DNA of 64,000 bases, taken from NCBI GenBank assembly GCA_028023455.1, contig JAQFVV010012530.1:1924001-1988000 (forward strand). Reading direction: 5' to 3'. The notes under the pieces are model-generated. The model was not told the origin of the DNA, did not search any database, and saw only the letters and a program-made list of their open reading frames with translations. The translations under genes were made by a program, and so were the position numbers. The stretch comes from Epiperipatus broadwayi. Taxonomy: Eukaryota > Onychophora > Udeonychophora > Euonychophora > Peripatidae. Positions 36,191 through 48,123 of the stretch are shown piece by piece (position 1 is the first letter of the stretch; each line of letters starts with the position of its first letter).

Positions 36191-37249
36191 TATTAGTTTC
36201 AAGTGCAATAAGTGAATGTTTTTTAAGCTTATTATATTTCGTTTTTATCGTATATAGTTGGTTACCTTATTGCAATAAACTCTGCTACAGTCTTTGATTC
36301 ATATTCTTCATAATTAATAATATCTAGATTTCTTTATTTTGCTGTTTCAAAGCTTTAATCGCCGCTGAAATGCATATAAGATCAAGTTCCTTTCCTTAAT
36401 GCACAAATCCAAAATAAAATGGAAATTAATATTTATTGGATTTTTAATTGATGCCAAATAAAAATTTCGCCGTTTATTGCCCCCCCCCCTCTCCACAAAT
36501 GTTTTTAAAATATTGATGAGTTAAAGAGAAATCTGATATAAATATAAAAATCAGAAATAAATTATTTATCAAATGATTTTATAACTATACATTTTGACCT
36601 AGTTTTATTATTAATTTGAATTACAAAGTTCTTTTTTAAATTACTAGATATACTAGATAAGTTTACACAGTTCTTTTGATTAGCGAAACCTTTTCTTAGA
36701 TAGTTTTTTTTTAGGAAGAAAACGCCAGGTATATATCTTCATTAGTAAAAATACTATATATATAAATTACAACTAATATGGCAAAATATTATGTCCAATT
36801 TTTCATTTGAGATCCATTTTTTTACAATGACAATATAAAAATCACTCAAAATTCAGAGCACAAATCATTAACTCAAACAATTTACAATTAAAACTTACCT
36901 ATACGTCTATATTGTTTTGTAAATGAATAATTGAAAGTCTTCTACAAATTTCAAATAGTCTCTGTATATCTTTCTCTTTTTCTCTCTCTCTTAAAAAAAC
37001 TGCCTTACTAAAAATCTATTTAATAATATTAAGTCAAATTAGTGCAATAACAAATATTTTGATTGAATGAAGAAAGTGATTTAAATACTTTAGCACTTTG
37101 ACAAATATTTTAAAATTGCAAAATGAGTAAATAAACATTTAATACCATGCATTCTTAATGTTAAATAAAAAATCTATTTTTAAAAATATTAAATTTTCAA
37201 GATTTTTAAAATACTTATTTACGGGCAGATACATATATATTATTACATT
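36191..37249. other. No gene seen
   Basis: AT-rich. A run of about ten C is at 36480-36490 and a CT-rich patch at 36968-36990. Confidence 0.45.
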
Positions 37250-37650
37250 TTGATACATATATATTATTACACTTTGATTTACATGTTTCAAACTTTCTGC
37301 ATTCACAATTTTGATACCATCCACTTCAGATCGTACTAAAATGATAATTACTAATTAAATTAATTTATTAAATTAGATTCTATTTCTAGTTCAGAAATAA
37401 ACTTTAATCTTCAGTTAAAGATTAATGTATCTGATTTTTAATTAAACATAAAGATATTAACTAACTCAATTTCATTTTCTTTTTTTGATAAATGCTGAAC
37501 AAATATGAAGGCGTGTGTAAGAAATGAAGAATGCTGATTCCATATGAAATGTTTTTTGGGTGTCATTTATCTTTTTCAGATGTTTTTGTTCATATGCTTC
37601 AAGGTTATGTGGTAGTGTGAAAGTTTTAAGCACATATATTGTAGCACTAA
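37250..37650 (-). mobile_element. Fold-back family B, diverged copy
   Basis: ACACTTTGATTTACATGTTT and CTTTCTGCATTCACAATTTT match the end of the 8270 copy. AAATGCTGAACAAATATGAA and TTTTTGTTCATATGCTTCA match the other half. The arms are only partly complementary. Confidence 0.55.
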
Positions 37651-38199
37651 TGACATATGTGTTACAAAACAAATATATATACCAGCATTATATATTTTTA
37701 ATTTAAAAATAAATGATTAAATTATTAATAGAAATAAAAATATAAAAAATGTAAGATGTTTTAGAGTAGTTTTATTTTGTTTAAAACATAGTTTTGTAAA
37801 AATAAAAAAAAATAAAAAGACCATGTTATATATATTTTTTAAAAAGAATAAAGTTTTAGTATTGAGAAGGCTGAGGGAAAATCTAAAATAAAAGATTTAA
37901 AACACTCTCTTCTTTGTAAAATAAGTAAACATGAAAAGTTAGAATAAAATTTGTTTGTAAAAGAAAACTTTCAAAAATGTAATTAGTTTAAAAGATAACT
38001 GATTGAATTAATTAAAAGAAAAACATGTAAACTATCTCATAAAAGAGATAGTAGATTAATTTAAAAAAGATTAGAGTAAAGAAAAAGTAAAAATAATTAA
38101 AAAACAGACTTAAGTTACTATCAAAATTAAAAATAATGATAAGAAATTAAAACAATGGGAGAGGAAAAGTTTATGAAGTCACTATGGCTTATTGTTATT
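37651..38199. other. No gene seen
   Basis: Very A-rich plus strand, no supported feature. Confidence 0.45.
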
Positions 38200-38345
38200 C
38201 AGTCGAGTCTGCAATCTCTTAGATCATTCCACTCTTGAGTTTGTAAATCATCAGTCTGGTCTTCAATCGGTAATTCAGTCTGGCTTCAATCTATAAGTCA
38301 GTTTGGATTCAGTTTGTGATTGAATTATTTCAGTCTTCATTTTGT
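38200..38345 (+). repeat. Loose tandem repeat, about 24-30 bp unit
   Basis: Five or six units share CAGTCTGGCTTCAATCT or a close variant followed by GTAA or ATAAG. Units differ in length, so this is an old minisatellite. Confidence 0.55.
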
Positions 38346-38554
38346 GATGAAAGATAGATGATACAAAAAAGTACCATTCAAAAAAATTTCAACTGAGATA
38401 AGATAATATGAATGAAAAGGAATATGAAATATTTTTAAATGATCCATTAAAGACTCAAATATCTGGAGTGTTAAAATAATAAGAAGAGAATAAAAATTAA
38501 TACTTTGCAATTGGAAGTTATTTCAATAATAAGAACAGATGTAATTAGAAAGGA

Positions 38555-38600
38555 TTTGAACACAAACTTTCAAGCTCCCTTTAAATTTCATCTGATTACA
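38555..38600 (+). repeat. Family B end fragment
   Basis: AGGATTTGAACACAAACTTTCAAG-type block matching the ends at 15460 and 61160, immediately upstream of the LINE relic. Confidence 0.4.
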
Positions 38601-38619
38601 TCCAGTATTTATTTAAATA

Positions 38620-39745
38620 TTAGTAAAAAAAGCTGAATCTATTACTAATAAAAGAGATTATATCATGAAATGTTTGGAAGAAGTCTACAAAAATGACATA
38701 ATAATAAAGAACAAGTAAATAATATAACTACTACAATTATTAAATTTTCTGAATTGCTCGGAATTTTTAATACCTATAAAAAGGGGGAAAACTTTAGAAA
38801 ATGATTGAATTATTATTGATATCTTTTAAAAAAGCAAGAAGAAACAATTGTTGGCAAAGTTATATACCAAATATCTAGTAGTAAAAAAAACCTCTTACAT
38901 CAAGTGACTTACTTTACTAAGCTTGTATTACAAATGTAATATAATGAGTATGCTAATAGCTCTAAACAAGCTTTTCTGATAAATGCTGCAAGAGGAAGCA
39001 TTTAAAATTCTCCATCTAAAATTATTTCCATCCCCAAACTGGTTTTGAGCTAATACCTAACATCAGTAAGACACTAGGACATTCAAATACCAGATCTAAA
39101 ATACAAACTGAAGCCCAGAATTTATCGAATACTTAACTAATAAGTAGGAAATCTGACATTTTCAGACATTTATATGTCTTCAAATCCTATATGAGTCTGA
39201 ATAAACTTCAACTACACCATATATTAATAGCCTTCATAATATAACATTGCCAAAGGCTCTGAAGCCAAATTATAATAAAAAAAAATCAAATCATACATCA
39301 TATTACCAAATATCTAAATGATAAGCATGTATCAGAAGATTGGAAAATGTAATAGTAGTATTGATATTTAAGAAAGTGATAAAGAAGAAATTAGAAATTA
39401 CAAACTATCAATCTATTAATTCTAAATAGAAATTTTACTCATATTATTAAAACTCATTTACAGAAAACTTTGGATTTTAATCAACAGGAACAAGCTAGAT
39501 TTTAAAAGTCCATTTTAGCACAGTATATTACATTCAAGTATTGAGCTGGTATAGAAAGGACCAAAGAATTGTAAATAGGCATTCGATTCTATAAGCATTT
39601 ATATAGGGATTAAAGCTTTGTGATTCAAAAAAATATTGACCTGCCATATGGTCAAATTCACAACAATTTTTACCAAAATGATAGCACTGATTAGATTATA
39701 TGGTGACATTAACAGTGATTAAAGTGCATAATAATGATTCTATAT
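38620..39745 (+). mobile_element. LINE RT relic, 5' half (split by an insertion)
   Basis: Text of the same LINE type as 16960-17700: DYIMKCLEEVYKND (about 38650) and LENDGIIIDIF (about 38795). LAKLYTK (38852-38872) continues after an insertion as KYLNDKHVSEDWK (39309-39348). Then come KLIYRKLWILINRNKLDF-like text (about 39450), a KAFDS-type piece (AFDSI near 39580) and ALIRLYGDINSD (about 39690-39722). It breaks at DSI, where a second insertion lies, and resumes at 41898. Many stops; inactive. Confidence 0.85.
38878..39303 (+). mobile_element. 426-bp retroposon inserted in the LINE, 13-bp target repeat
   Basis: TACCAAATATCTA occurs at 38865-38877 and 39304-39316, and removing one copy plus the insert restores the LINE reading order. 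The insert's middle (CATCCCCAAACTGGTTTTGA, ACATCAGTAAGACACTAGG) is a distant match to the family A left arm. Its 3' end is A-rich (TAATAAAAAAAAATC). No coding text. It is younger than the LINE copy that it interrupts. Confidence 0.78.
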
Positions 39746-41885
39746 GAAGGGAATATATGTGTATATTTTATTTTATTTATATATATATACACACACACAT
39801 GTATTTTATATATGTGTAAAATGATGGTTATATATTTTTTGTATATATATGTGAAATGATGGTTATGTATTTATATTATTCAAATCTTGTAGCTCTGATG
39901 AAGACTGCTGAACAGTCGAAACTGTAAGGAAAATAAAGAAGTTTTTAAGAAAATTTGTTGCATTAAAGTGTATAAGAAAGAAGTGTTATAAGCAATATAT
40001 TGGTGGTAGGGAGGTGGGGGGTTTTATATCGTCGTTTTTTTATGGGGTCAGGGATAGAAGAGATCATGATTTTTTCTGAGTAGCAAAACCAAACTAATTT
40101 TAATTAAACATTCATATTTATAATCGAGGAAATATTATATAGAATGGGTATCGAATAAATGAAACGTAAATGAGATATAGTTTAAAATTATTTATTAAAA
40201 TTTTAATAAAACAATCTAATAATATTTTATGGACTAACAGCTTCAGAGGGGATTTGGAATGATTATATTTTAAAGAATAATTTATTTATTTAGAATTATT
40301 TTATATTGAGGATTTCAGTAGGGTATGATATGTAATGTTTAAAAAGGAATAATTTATTTGAAGGAATCAGCTACCTAAAATTTCGAGTGAGTATTTCTAA
40401 TGATGTGGAGGGATTTATACTTTGAATGAAGAGTCTAAAGTATGGGTTATAAGAGTAATGGCAAACATATATATATATAATTACAATATATATGTATAAC
40501 TAGGGAATTTATTTGAGAGTGAATTATGAAGATAATGAGAGGCGGAGGTATATAGAATAATAAAATTAAGTGAAGGAACATGGTGTGAGGTTGGAATGGA
40601 GTTATTGAAGAATGAAATGATTTTAAAATGTCAGGTGGGGGGGAAAGTAGTTGATAAAGGAAGTGTGTTTGTGGATGATGTGGGTAAATTGGAGTTTTTA
40701 TGTGTGTGTAAGAGGGGGTTATTTACTGAAGAATCGGAATATTTGGGGAATAGTCATCACTCTTAAATAATGTTATATAAATGTTATGATAAGATTTAAA
40801 TGGTTTTTGTTTCATTTATAAAAAGGATTAAAGAAATTAATTTATGGAATTATTATGATGATTTAATAAATAAAATATATAATTGGGAATTATTATAACT
40901 ATAGATTTGTGAAGTAGTAGGATTAAATAGGATTGATGGTGTGTTTATATGAAAGGTTTTAAAGAAAGTAAATTTAATGAAATTTGAAGATTATTGTTTT
41001 GGATATAGATTTATTTGAAATTTGAGATGATTATGAATGAATAATATAATAATTAGATAGAATGTAGATTTGGAAATGAAAGAAAGAAGAGGGGTAGTAG
41101 ATTATAGAGAAATTAACATATTAAATTAATTTTAGTTTTAGTTATAATATGGTAGTTATTTTATAATTTAGATAAGGATTATGAAGAAGAGTATAGATAT
41201 TATTAGAGTATTAGAGTTTGAAAAAGGTTGTTTTTAGAAGTTTGATTATTAGTTTAGAGAAAAGTTTGAGTGGAAGTTTTTTGTATTTAGATATTTATTT
41301 AATTTAACAGAGAGTTTTATTTATTTAGGAGAAGATTTATGGTGAATTTATGGGGAATGGAAAGTTAGATGTGTCTCGATGGAGAATATCTAGGTGTTTT
41401 GTTATTGGAGGAAAAATTTTTTTTTTTTGGAGATTAGTGATGGGAAAGAAGTTTGAGGATATCTAGAAGTTAAGATGTCTTTTTTTATTTGTTTTAATAT
41501 TTGTTAAGATTTTTAGGTTCTATTTAATTGTGAGGATAATAATGATTTTGTTGGTTTTAATTGAAAGTGATTTATTGTTTAATTAATTTACTAATTATAT
41601 TTTGGGAATTTTTTTAATTAATTATTATCTATCGAGATGTTTTAAATTTAAAAAAAAAAGGAACATAAGATTATTTTATTTTAATTAAATATTAATAGAT
41701 ATTTTTGAATTATTATTAAATGAAATTTAAAAAAATGTTTATAAAATAATGATTAAAATTTAAAAATTTTAACTAAAGAATTAAATTTATTATTTTTCCT
41801 ATTATTGATTTAATTTGAGATGAAAGGTGAGTGTTTTGCTGAATTCTATATATATATATATATTTTTTTGAAGGGAGATATATAT
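39746..41885 (+). mobile_element. 2.1-kb compound insertion in the LINE, 12-bp target repeat
   Basis: ATGATTCTATAT occurs at 39734-39745 and 41886-41897. The LINE protein text reads D-S-I up to the left repeat and S-L-K just after the right one, where this LINE family has DTISPK. The insert begins GAAGGGAATATAT and ends GAAGGGAGATAT. It contains a Penelope-like tail (GCTCTGATGAAGACTGCTG, AGTCGAAAC, AATAAAG, 39890-39945) and then the C-depleted LTR-like copy. The long target repeat argues for target-primed insertion rather than an LTR integrase. Confidence 0.75.
40046..41847 (+). repeat. C-depleted inverted copy of 50286-52530
   Basis: Landmarks run in the same order as on the minus strand of 52530-50286: GGTCAGGGAT, CGAGGAAATATTATATAGAA, GAATGGGTATCGAATAAATG, ATATTGAGGATTTCAGTAG, AGTCTAAAGTATGGGTTATA, TGGTGAATTTATG and GCTGAATTCT. 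Where the partner has C, this copy usually has nothing: the partner's CAGATCTTCATGGTG reads AGATTTATGGTG here. By eye count 26 C remain in 1320 nt (40501-41820). The copy spans 1802 bp against 2245 bp in the partner. Function unknown; noncoding. Confidence 0.85.
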
Positions 41886-41897
41886 ATGATTCTATAT

Positions 41898-42700
41898 CTC
41901 TCAAAGTTACATTTTTTACAAAAGTGTGATTTGGATTAAAATGGAACTCAAACTAAAGAAATAAGAATATTTAGAAAATTTTAGAATCATTTAGATTTTG
42001 CAATTGATGAGATTCTTTTTCCAAATAATGTTTCAAAGCTTCAAAAAAAAATTGCAATAGTTATGAAATGAATGTAAAAAAAATAGGATTAAAGATAAAT
42101 ACTAAAATAACATTATAATGGATTTTCTCAGAAGATGAACATTGAATAATCACAAATAAAAAAATAGAACAACCATAAATAGTTTCATCAGATTATTAAT
42201 GCAGATGAAAACATGATGAATGGAATTAATCATAGAATTATACTTGGATTAGTTATTTTTGGTAGAAATAACAATATTAAAAGAAAATCTATCGTATAGA
42301 TTTGAAAAGAAAGGTTTTTAATAGACCCTTTACCATTTTATTTATGGATCTGAGACTTGAATCCTTAACAAAAGAGCTATAAAGAAACTTCAAACCACTC
42401 ATTGAAGTATGGAGAGATGTATGTTCAGTAGTAAGAGGAATGGATCAAAAGCAAAATATTAAGTTGAAAGATCAGACAAATGGTGAAAGAATTAAGAGAT
42501 TGAAATTGGACTCGACACATTGGTAAAAAGATGATAATATATGAACATTTGAAACTTTAAATTCAGGATTCCAAGAGAATATATAAAAAAACTTGAGACC
42601 ACATGTAAGGTGAATAGATGAAATAAGAAAGTTAATGGTATGTTGTGTAGAGGCTATACTATGCATTTGAGAAACTGAACTAAACTTAAAGGGATCTTCA
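41898..42700 (+). mobile_element. LINE RT relic, 3' half
   Basis: It resumes the LINE interrupted at 39745. Text reads NHLDFAIDEILF (the FADD motif is damaged, about 41987-42022), INADENMMNGINHRIILG (about 42197), VIFGRNNNIKRKS, then an LTK-like block (ESLTKEL-type text near 42360), and RHIGKKMII and PREYIKKL-like text to about 42600. This is the C-terminal half typical of these LINEs, ending in the W..HI.R region. Stops and frameshifts throughout. Confidence 0.85.
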
Positions 42701-43212
42701 TACTATAGTGGACTGATAATGATTGAAAATATTAACTTATGAAGATAATTTTTAGTATTACATTAATGATTAAATACTTTATCTTTTATCTTACTAAAAG
42801 TAATACACTGAAAACCAACGTCCATCTTTGTATTCAAGAAGCTACCAAGATTCTTAAGTTGATTCACATTGCTTTTACTAAGAAATATTAAGAAACGATA
42901 GGTAAAACATGTTGTGTTTTAGAACTTGAAAAGTGTAAAAAAATCAAACAAACCGCAGAGATATTTATTGTAGGGAAACAAAATATTTATAAATTATTGA
43001 CAAATGAAAAACTAGAGAAATTTTTCTTTACCAAACAAAGTAAAATAAGAAGCCACACTACTGATCTATCCCCTTTTTTATGGCATCCACATAAATGCTT
43101 CATTATGCTATGAACTAATAAAATACGAATATGTATTAAATGATGCTATGTGATATAATTAAACACACAATTACTATCAATAGAAATAAAATACATATAA
43201 TATTACTGATAT
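42701..43212. other. No gene seen
   Basis: AT-rich spacer before the tetranucleotide block. Confidence 0.45.
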
Positions 43213-43225
43213 TACTATCTATCTG

Positions 43226-43313
<88 letters not shown>

Positions 43314-43405
43314 CCTACCTACCTACCTACCTACCTACCTACCTACCTACCTACCTACCTACCTACCTACCTACCTACCTACCTATCTATCTATCTATCT
43401 ATCTA
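43213..43405 (+). repeat. (TATC)n-(TACC)n-(TATC)n microsatellite
   Basis: About 24 TATC units (to about 43311), then about 18 TACC units (to about 43384), then TATC again to 43405. A single C/T change in the unit was spread in block form. Degenerate units (CTGT, TATC) continue to about 43640. Open frames through it read only YLSI/YLPT repeats. Confidence 0.97.
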
Positions 43406-43689
43406 ATTTTCTACTTTCATATTTATCTGTCTGTTTATGCTTGCATATCTGTTTATCTATCCGTTTATCTCTTTACCTATTCACTCATTTTTTATTCATC
43501 TGTCTGTTTATTGTTTTATGCAATTGTCTATTTACTTGTCTATATATATATGTTTATCTACAATATCTGACTATCTCTACCTGTATATCTATCTGTCCAT
43601 CAGCATGTCTGTCTATTCACTCTCACTTTATCTTTACATATATATATATATATTGAACTTCTGTCCTTATTTTAAATAATATTAAAACA

Positions 43690-46159
43690 CAGCAACAAAA
43701 AATAAAAACAAAATATAATTAAATAAATCAAGTAGACTTTCAATGCATTAACTCATAATCAGAGTTAACAAACAAACAAAAAAACACCCACACCCATTTT
43801 TTTGTACTTATTGGAACACTATTAGCTCTGAATCATCGTATGTTTTTTTTTTTTGCAGTAAACCAAGCCTTCTTAATCTTTCACTTTCTATCATTCCTTT
43901 CTTCATAAATCATCTCTACTATATTGGATCAAAATCATGTCCATATTCTTTTTCATGATTATAAAATATATATACATTTGTCAAATCAGTTTAGATTTTC
44001 TGTACAAACAGTGAATGTTGTCACATTCTTATCCTGAAATTTACTTTCATTTCACCGTAGTATATATATTGACAATTCAATTGGTTGCAACATTCACAAC
44101 ATTTGATGGACATCCAACTTATCTACTTTATCCTTCCTATTATTTATTAACTTATTCAATTTATTCGGTGTTCTTATCTGCATAAATGTTTCCAATTTTA
44201 TTTCCAACTTTCGGTACATATGTTATCACTATCCATTTTTTTTTTTTTTATCATTTCTAGCTTTTCTGTTCTCATGCATAATATTTCTTTTTAGATGTTT
44301 CGGATATATCTATATATTAGTTGGATTAAAATCAAATTTTATGAACATCAAAAATATAAATTTTTAAATTCTCATTCTTGTCTGTTGAAACCTGAATAAA
44401 TAGTTGTAGGATTGAACGTATATTTGTTTTATTTAATTACATTTTATTTTTATTCTCTGTTGCAGTGTTGTAATATTACATATACTGAAATGAATAATGG
44501 CTTATTCTTTTCACATCAGCCATGTTGTCTTTTATATGGCAGTATGTAAGTTTTCTGTTGTTGTGAGGATTGTAATAAACATAGCAGTACAAAAGTTTTA
44601 AATATATATATAATTAAAATAGTAGTTTAAAATAAAGTATTAAAAAGTAATAATAACAGGCAATGTTCAAATTTTGAAATAAATTATTAAAAGTCATATT
44701 TTGAAATAATATAATAGGTTTTATTATAAAAATATTTAAATTTAAAAAAATTAATAAATTATATAAACTAGGTTAAAATTATTTATGTTACCAAAAATTA
44801 AAAGAATGTATGACTAAAATTATCCTTATCAGGAATATATTGGAAAAAACATCACGATTAAGTATGTGGGTGTTAAAAAAAGTAGATTTTAAAAGTTTAA
44901 TTAAGTAATCTACATTTTGGTTTAAATAATTAGACTAAAATAAGGTAATAAAAAGAGTAAACCTGTTTTGAGATATGAGATTCAAAAACAAGGGATAAAA
45001 TTAAGCAATTTGATAATTATAGTGTTTTGAAAATTCATTCAATCAAATTCATATAATTAAAATAAAATAATATCATAAATGTGTTGTAAATTATAGATTA
45101 TCAAAGGAGTTATAAATAAGAAGTCAAAAGTAGATATAGTCAATTTTTCTTGAAATGAATCACTCTGAAGTATTGCTTTATTCAATTGAACTGTCATTAA
45201 AATGACTGACTAAAAAAGAGGAAAAACTGCCAACAGCCTGAAAGTTTAACCTGAATCTCTGATGAATACAACCAAGCTATTTTAAACACTACTCAAAATG
45301 AAGAAAAAAAACCTAAACCTCAAATAATTACAAGGACCGAAAAATAATATGGGACATTACAAAAAAGTGCAATGAAAGAAACATTATTATAAATGGAATC
45401 AATTAATACATGCCATGAGGAAGAAATGTTATTTCACATAAAAATTCTCACTTATAAACTGTAGAGAAAATCCTGTCTACAAAACTTTTATATTACAGAG
45501 TTAAAAAGAAAAAAGGAAAAAAAAATGTTTATCAATTACACTGTTATCCAGACATGTTAACTCTTTTAATTTTTATTTTAAGATCTCTTAGAGCATATTT
45601 AATTCTAATAAATTGTATTTTATTGTGAATAAAGTGTTTATATAATATATTATTTAATTGATTGACTAAAGAAATAAATTAATGCTTTGATAAAAAGAAA
45701 AAAAATCAGCATTTGGTTGTTAAAAATTTACAAATACTCTAACTGCATTAGAAGCAGCAAAAATACAAAATTCACTTCATCTTTTTTTTTATTATATATA
45801 TATGATTAGTTAACATTTAATATCCTTTCAGGGTTTTTTTTAATAGTGGCAACTATCAGAAAATATGTAAACTTGTATAAAATCAATGGTGCAATATTAA
45901 TTTTAAGGACACAAAAAAGTGAAAGCATGTAAAATATTTAACATGAAGTGTTCAAGTGTTGAAAATAATGAGTGATAGTACAATTATTACAGTTTAAGTT
46001 AAACTAAAGGTTTATTTTAAAATTTGCTTGAGTTCATTTGTACATAAATTAAACCCCTGTATTAATTGCCATGAATTGGATTTTATGTGTGTTAGAACTT
46101 ATAATATAAATGCAATTATTAGTAAAGTACACTATATCTATATATTCACTTTTGTAAAT
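43690..46159. other. No gene seen
   Basis: AT-rich region with short A/T runs. No ORF, repeat arm or RNA signal that I can support across 2.4 kb. Confidence 0.45.
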
Positions 46160-46310
46160 TGAAGGTTAGATTCCAAAGGGTCCACCTCAAGTAATTAAGT
46201 ACAGTTATTGCTGAAGTCAGATCTAAAGGTCCACCTCAGTTAATTAAATCAAGTTATTATAAATTGTAATTCAGATTTAAAGTGACTACTTCTTAGAATT
46301 ATCACTGTAA
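46160..46310 (+). repeat. Three-copy tandem repeat, about 49-bp unit
   Basis: Units share AGATTCCAAAGGGTCCACCTC followed by AAGTAATTAAGT and TTATT: 46165, 46216 and (weaker) 46268. Confidence 0.7.
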
Positions 46311-47329
46311 AGAAAATATATTGATTATAATAATACCATACTAGATATCTGAGTGTGACTATACTAAGGCTGACCATGTGTAGGATTACATCCAGTGTGT
46401 ATTACAAGCTAGGGATTTATTGTACTCAATCATAGAACCAAATTACTATTATATGTAATTGAAAGATTGATATCTTGAAATTAATCAAAATAAACTTGGG
46501 ATAATTTATTTCTCTGCATATGCTTTGAACTAATAGTTAAAAGATATTGACTTATTAAAACAATCATTGCCATTAAGTTATAATCATCACATTAATCAAA
46601 TTATAAAGATTTTTGTAAATTCTTATGATATAGGTGGTATTGTAAGCATATTAACAAAACTATATCCTGCCTGACAGTTATGATAGTTTGTTATCTGTTA
46701 TTTGTTTAAACAGTGTGTTGTCTGGTCTGCATATTAATTCCATATTCATTTCATCAGGAATAGTTCATGTTTTACATAATTTCTTCAGGAATTTCAAATA
46801 ATGGTTATGTAATCATCATCATCAACACATAGAAAATATTTTTTTGAATCTTATTAAATCATATAAATAAAGAATTTGTGCACAAATATTCTCTGATGTT
46901 TAATATCAAGTAGCATTAAAATAAATTAAATTATATTAGTAAACCCACTAGTGGGAGCAAATTTCCAAAAACTATTAATGTCATTGTGCCAGCTTTTTTT
47001 ATCAAACTGCCAAGCTGATACAAAATGATCAATTACATATGCTTCCTCAGATCTTGTAGAGATGACAAATCTGATAAGAGATTTTATTCAGACCAAAACA
47101 TAAATCAAACATAAACATTAACACAGATTATTTCAATATTAAACTTTATATGATATATAATTTCAATTCATTTTAAACCATTGTGAATTAATAATCTAAT
47201 GTTGAATATACAATAACTAATATATACAATATTTCAGACTATATATGAATTCTGGAATGATCAACTTTCTAAATACTTTTGACATCAACGTGGTAGACTC
47301 TTTATGTAACTATCTAACTGAAGTAAAAT

Positions 47330-47820
47330 GAACATTTATATATGCTTTCTAAGATGTTTCAGAGATACTAGATTATGCAAATCAAATCTTAAATAAAAGC
47401 TAGAAGATCTGATAAAGCATATATAAATAGCATTTTATTATGGTGGGTATTTTATTAAGAGTCTGTCAGGTTAAAATTAATAGCACTTGAAAAGTTGATG
47501 TTTCCAGTTTTGTAAACAGTTTAATTTTATTAGTTATTGCATGTGTGATATTATAATATGAATTAACAATAGTTTCAAAATGAGCTGAAATTATCTCTAT
47601 CTTGTGAAGTTTAATGTTTGGCCATATTGAAAGATGTTCTGTTTACATCTGCACTTATTGTGAGCTTCAATTGGACAAATATATGTCAGATTTAACATCT
47701 TGATAGGATTTGAAAAAACATATATAAATGGTCATTTTATAAGTGATAGATGGTTTGACAAAGAGCATGGGATATTGATATTAATAAGTTTGAAAAGATG
47801 ATTTATATATACACATGTAT
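47330..47820 (+). repeat. Direct duplication, about 300-bp spacing
   Basis: The block at 47395-47500 (GATCTGATAAAGCATATATA, AATAGCATTTTATTATGG, CACTTGAAAAG) recurs at 47705-47805 (GATTTGAAAAAACATATATA, AATGGTCATTTTATAAGTG, AAGTTTGAAAAG). Old, about 70-75% alike by eye. Confidence 0.5.
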
Positions 47821-47894
47821 CACAAATAACATGTCCATTAATTAAAAGCTATTGTAATAATAATAAAAATAATAAATATAATGTAATTAAATTT

Positions 47895-48034
47895 TATATA
47901 CAGTCTTTCAATCCACAGCAGTACTTTCAGTTAATTTCTTAACCCTCTTCAACTTTCATTAAATTTAATGGCAGTTGAGGAGGGTTAAGAAATTCACTGA
48001 AAGTACTTTTGCAGATTGAAAGACTGTATATAAT
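47895..48034. repeat. Near-perfect 60-bp-arm hairpin
   Basis: TATACAGTCTTTCAATC through TTTCTTAACCCTCTTCAAC (47897-47953) pairs with GTTGAGGAGGGTTAAGAAAT through GATTGAAAGACTGTATA (47974-48031). The loop is about 20 bp. Only a few mismatches (CCACAGCAG against CTTTTGCAG). The arms are better kept than in other hairpins here, so it is young or under constraint. It could be a MITE or a precursor-type RNA hairpin. Confidence 0.92.
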
Positions 48035-48045
48035 AGTTAATTACC

Positions 48046-48047
<2 letters not shown>

Positions 48048-48114
<67 letters not shown>
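48048..48114. repeat. (AT)n microsatellite
   Basis: A 67-bp AT run directly after the hairpin. Confidence 0.96.

Positions 48115-48123
<9 letters not shown>

Noticed and set aside
43140-43406. 88-codon frame, and repeated spacing that could suggest a CRISPR array
   Set aside because: It is a tetranucleotide microsatellite without unique spacers, in a eukaryotic setting.
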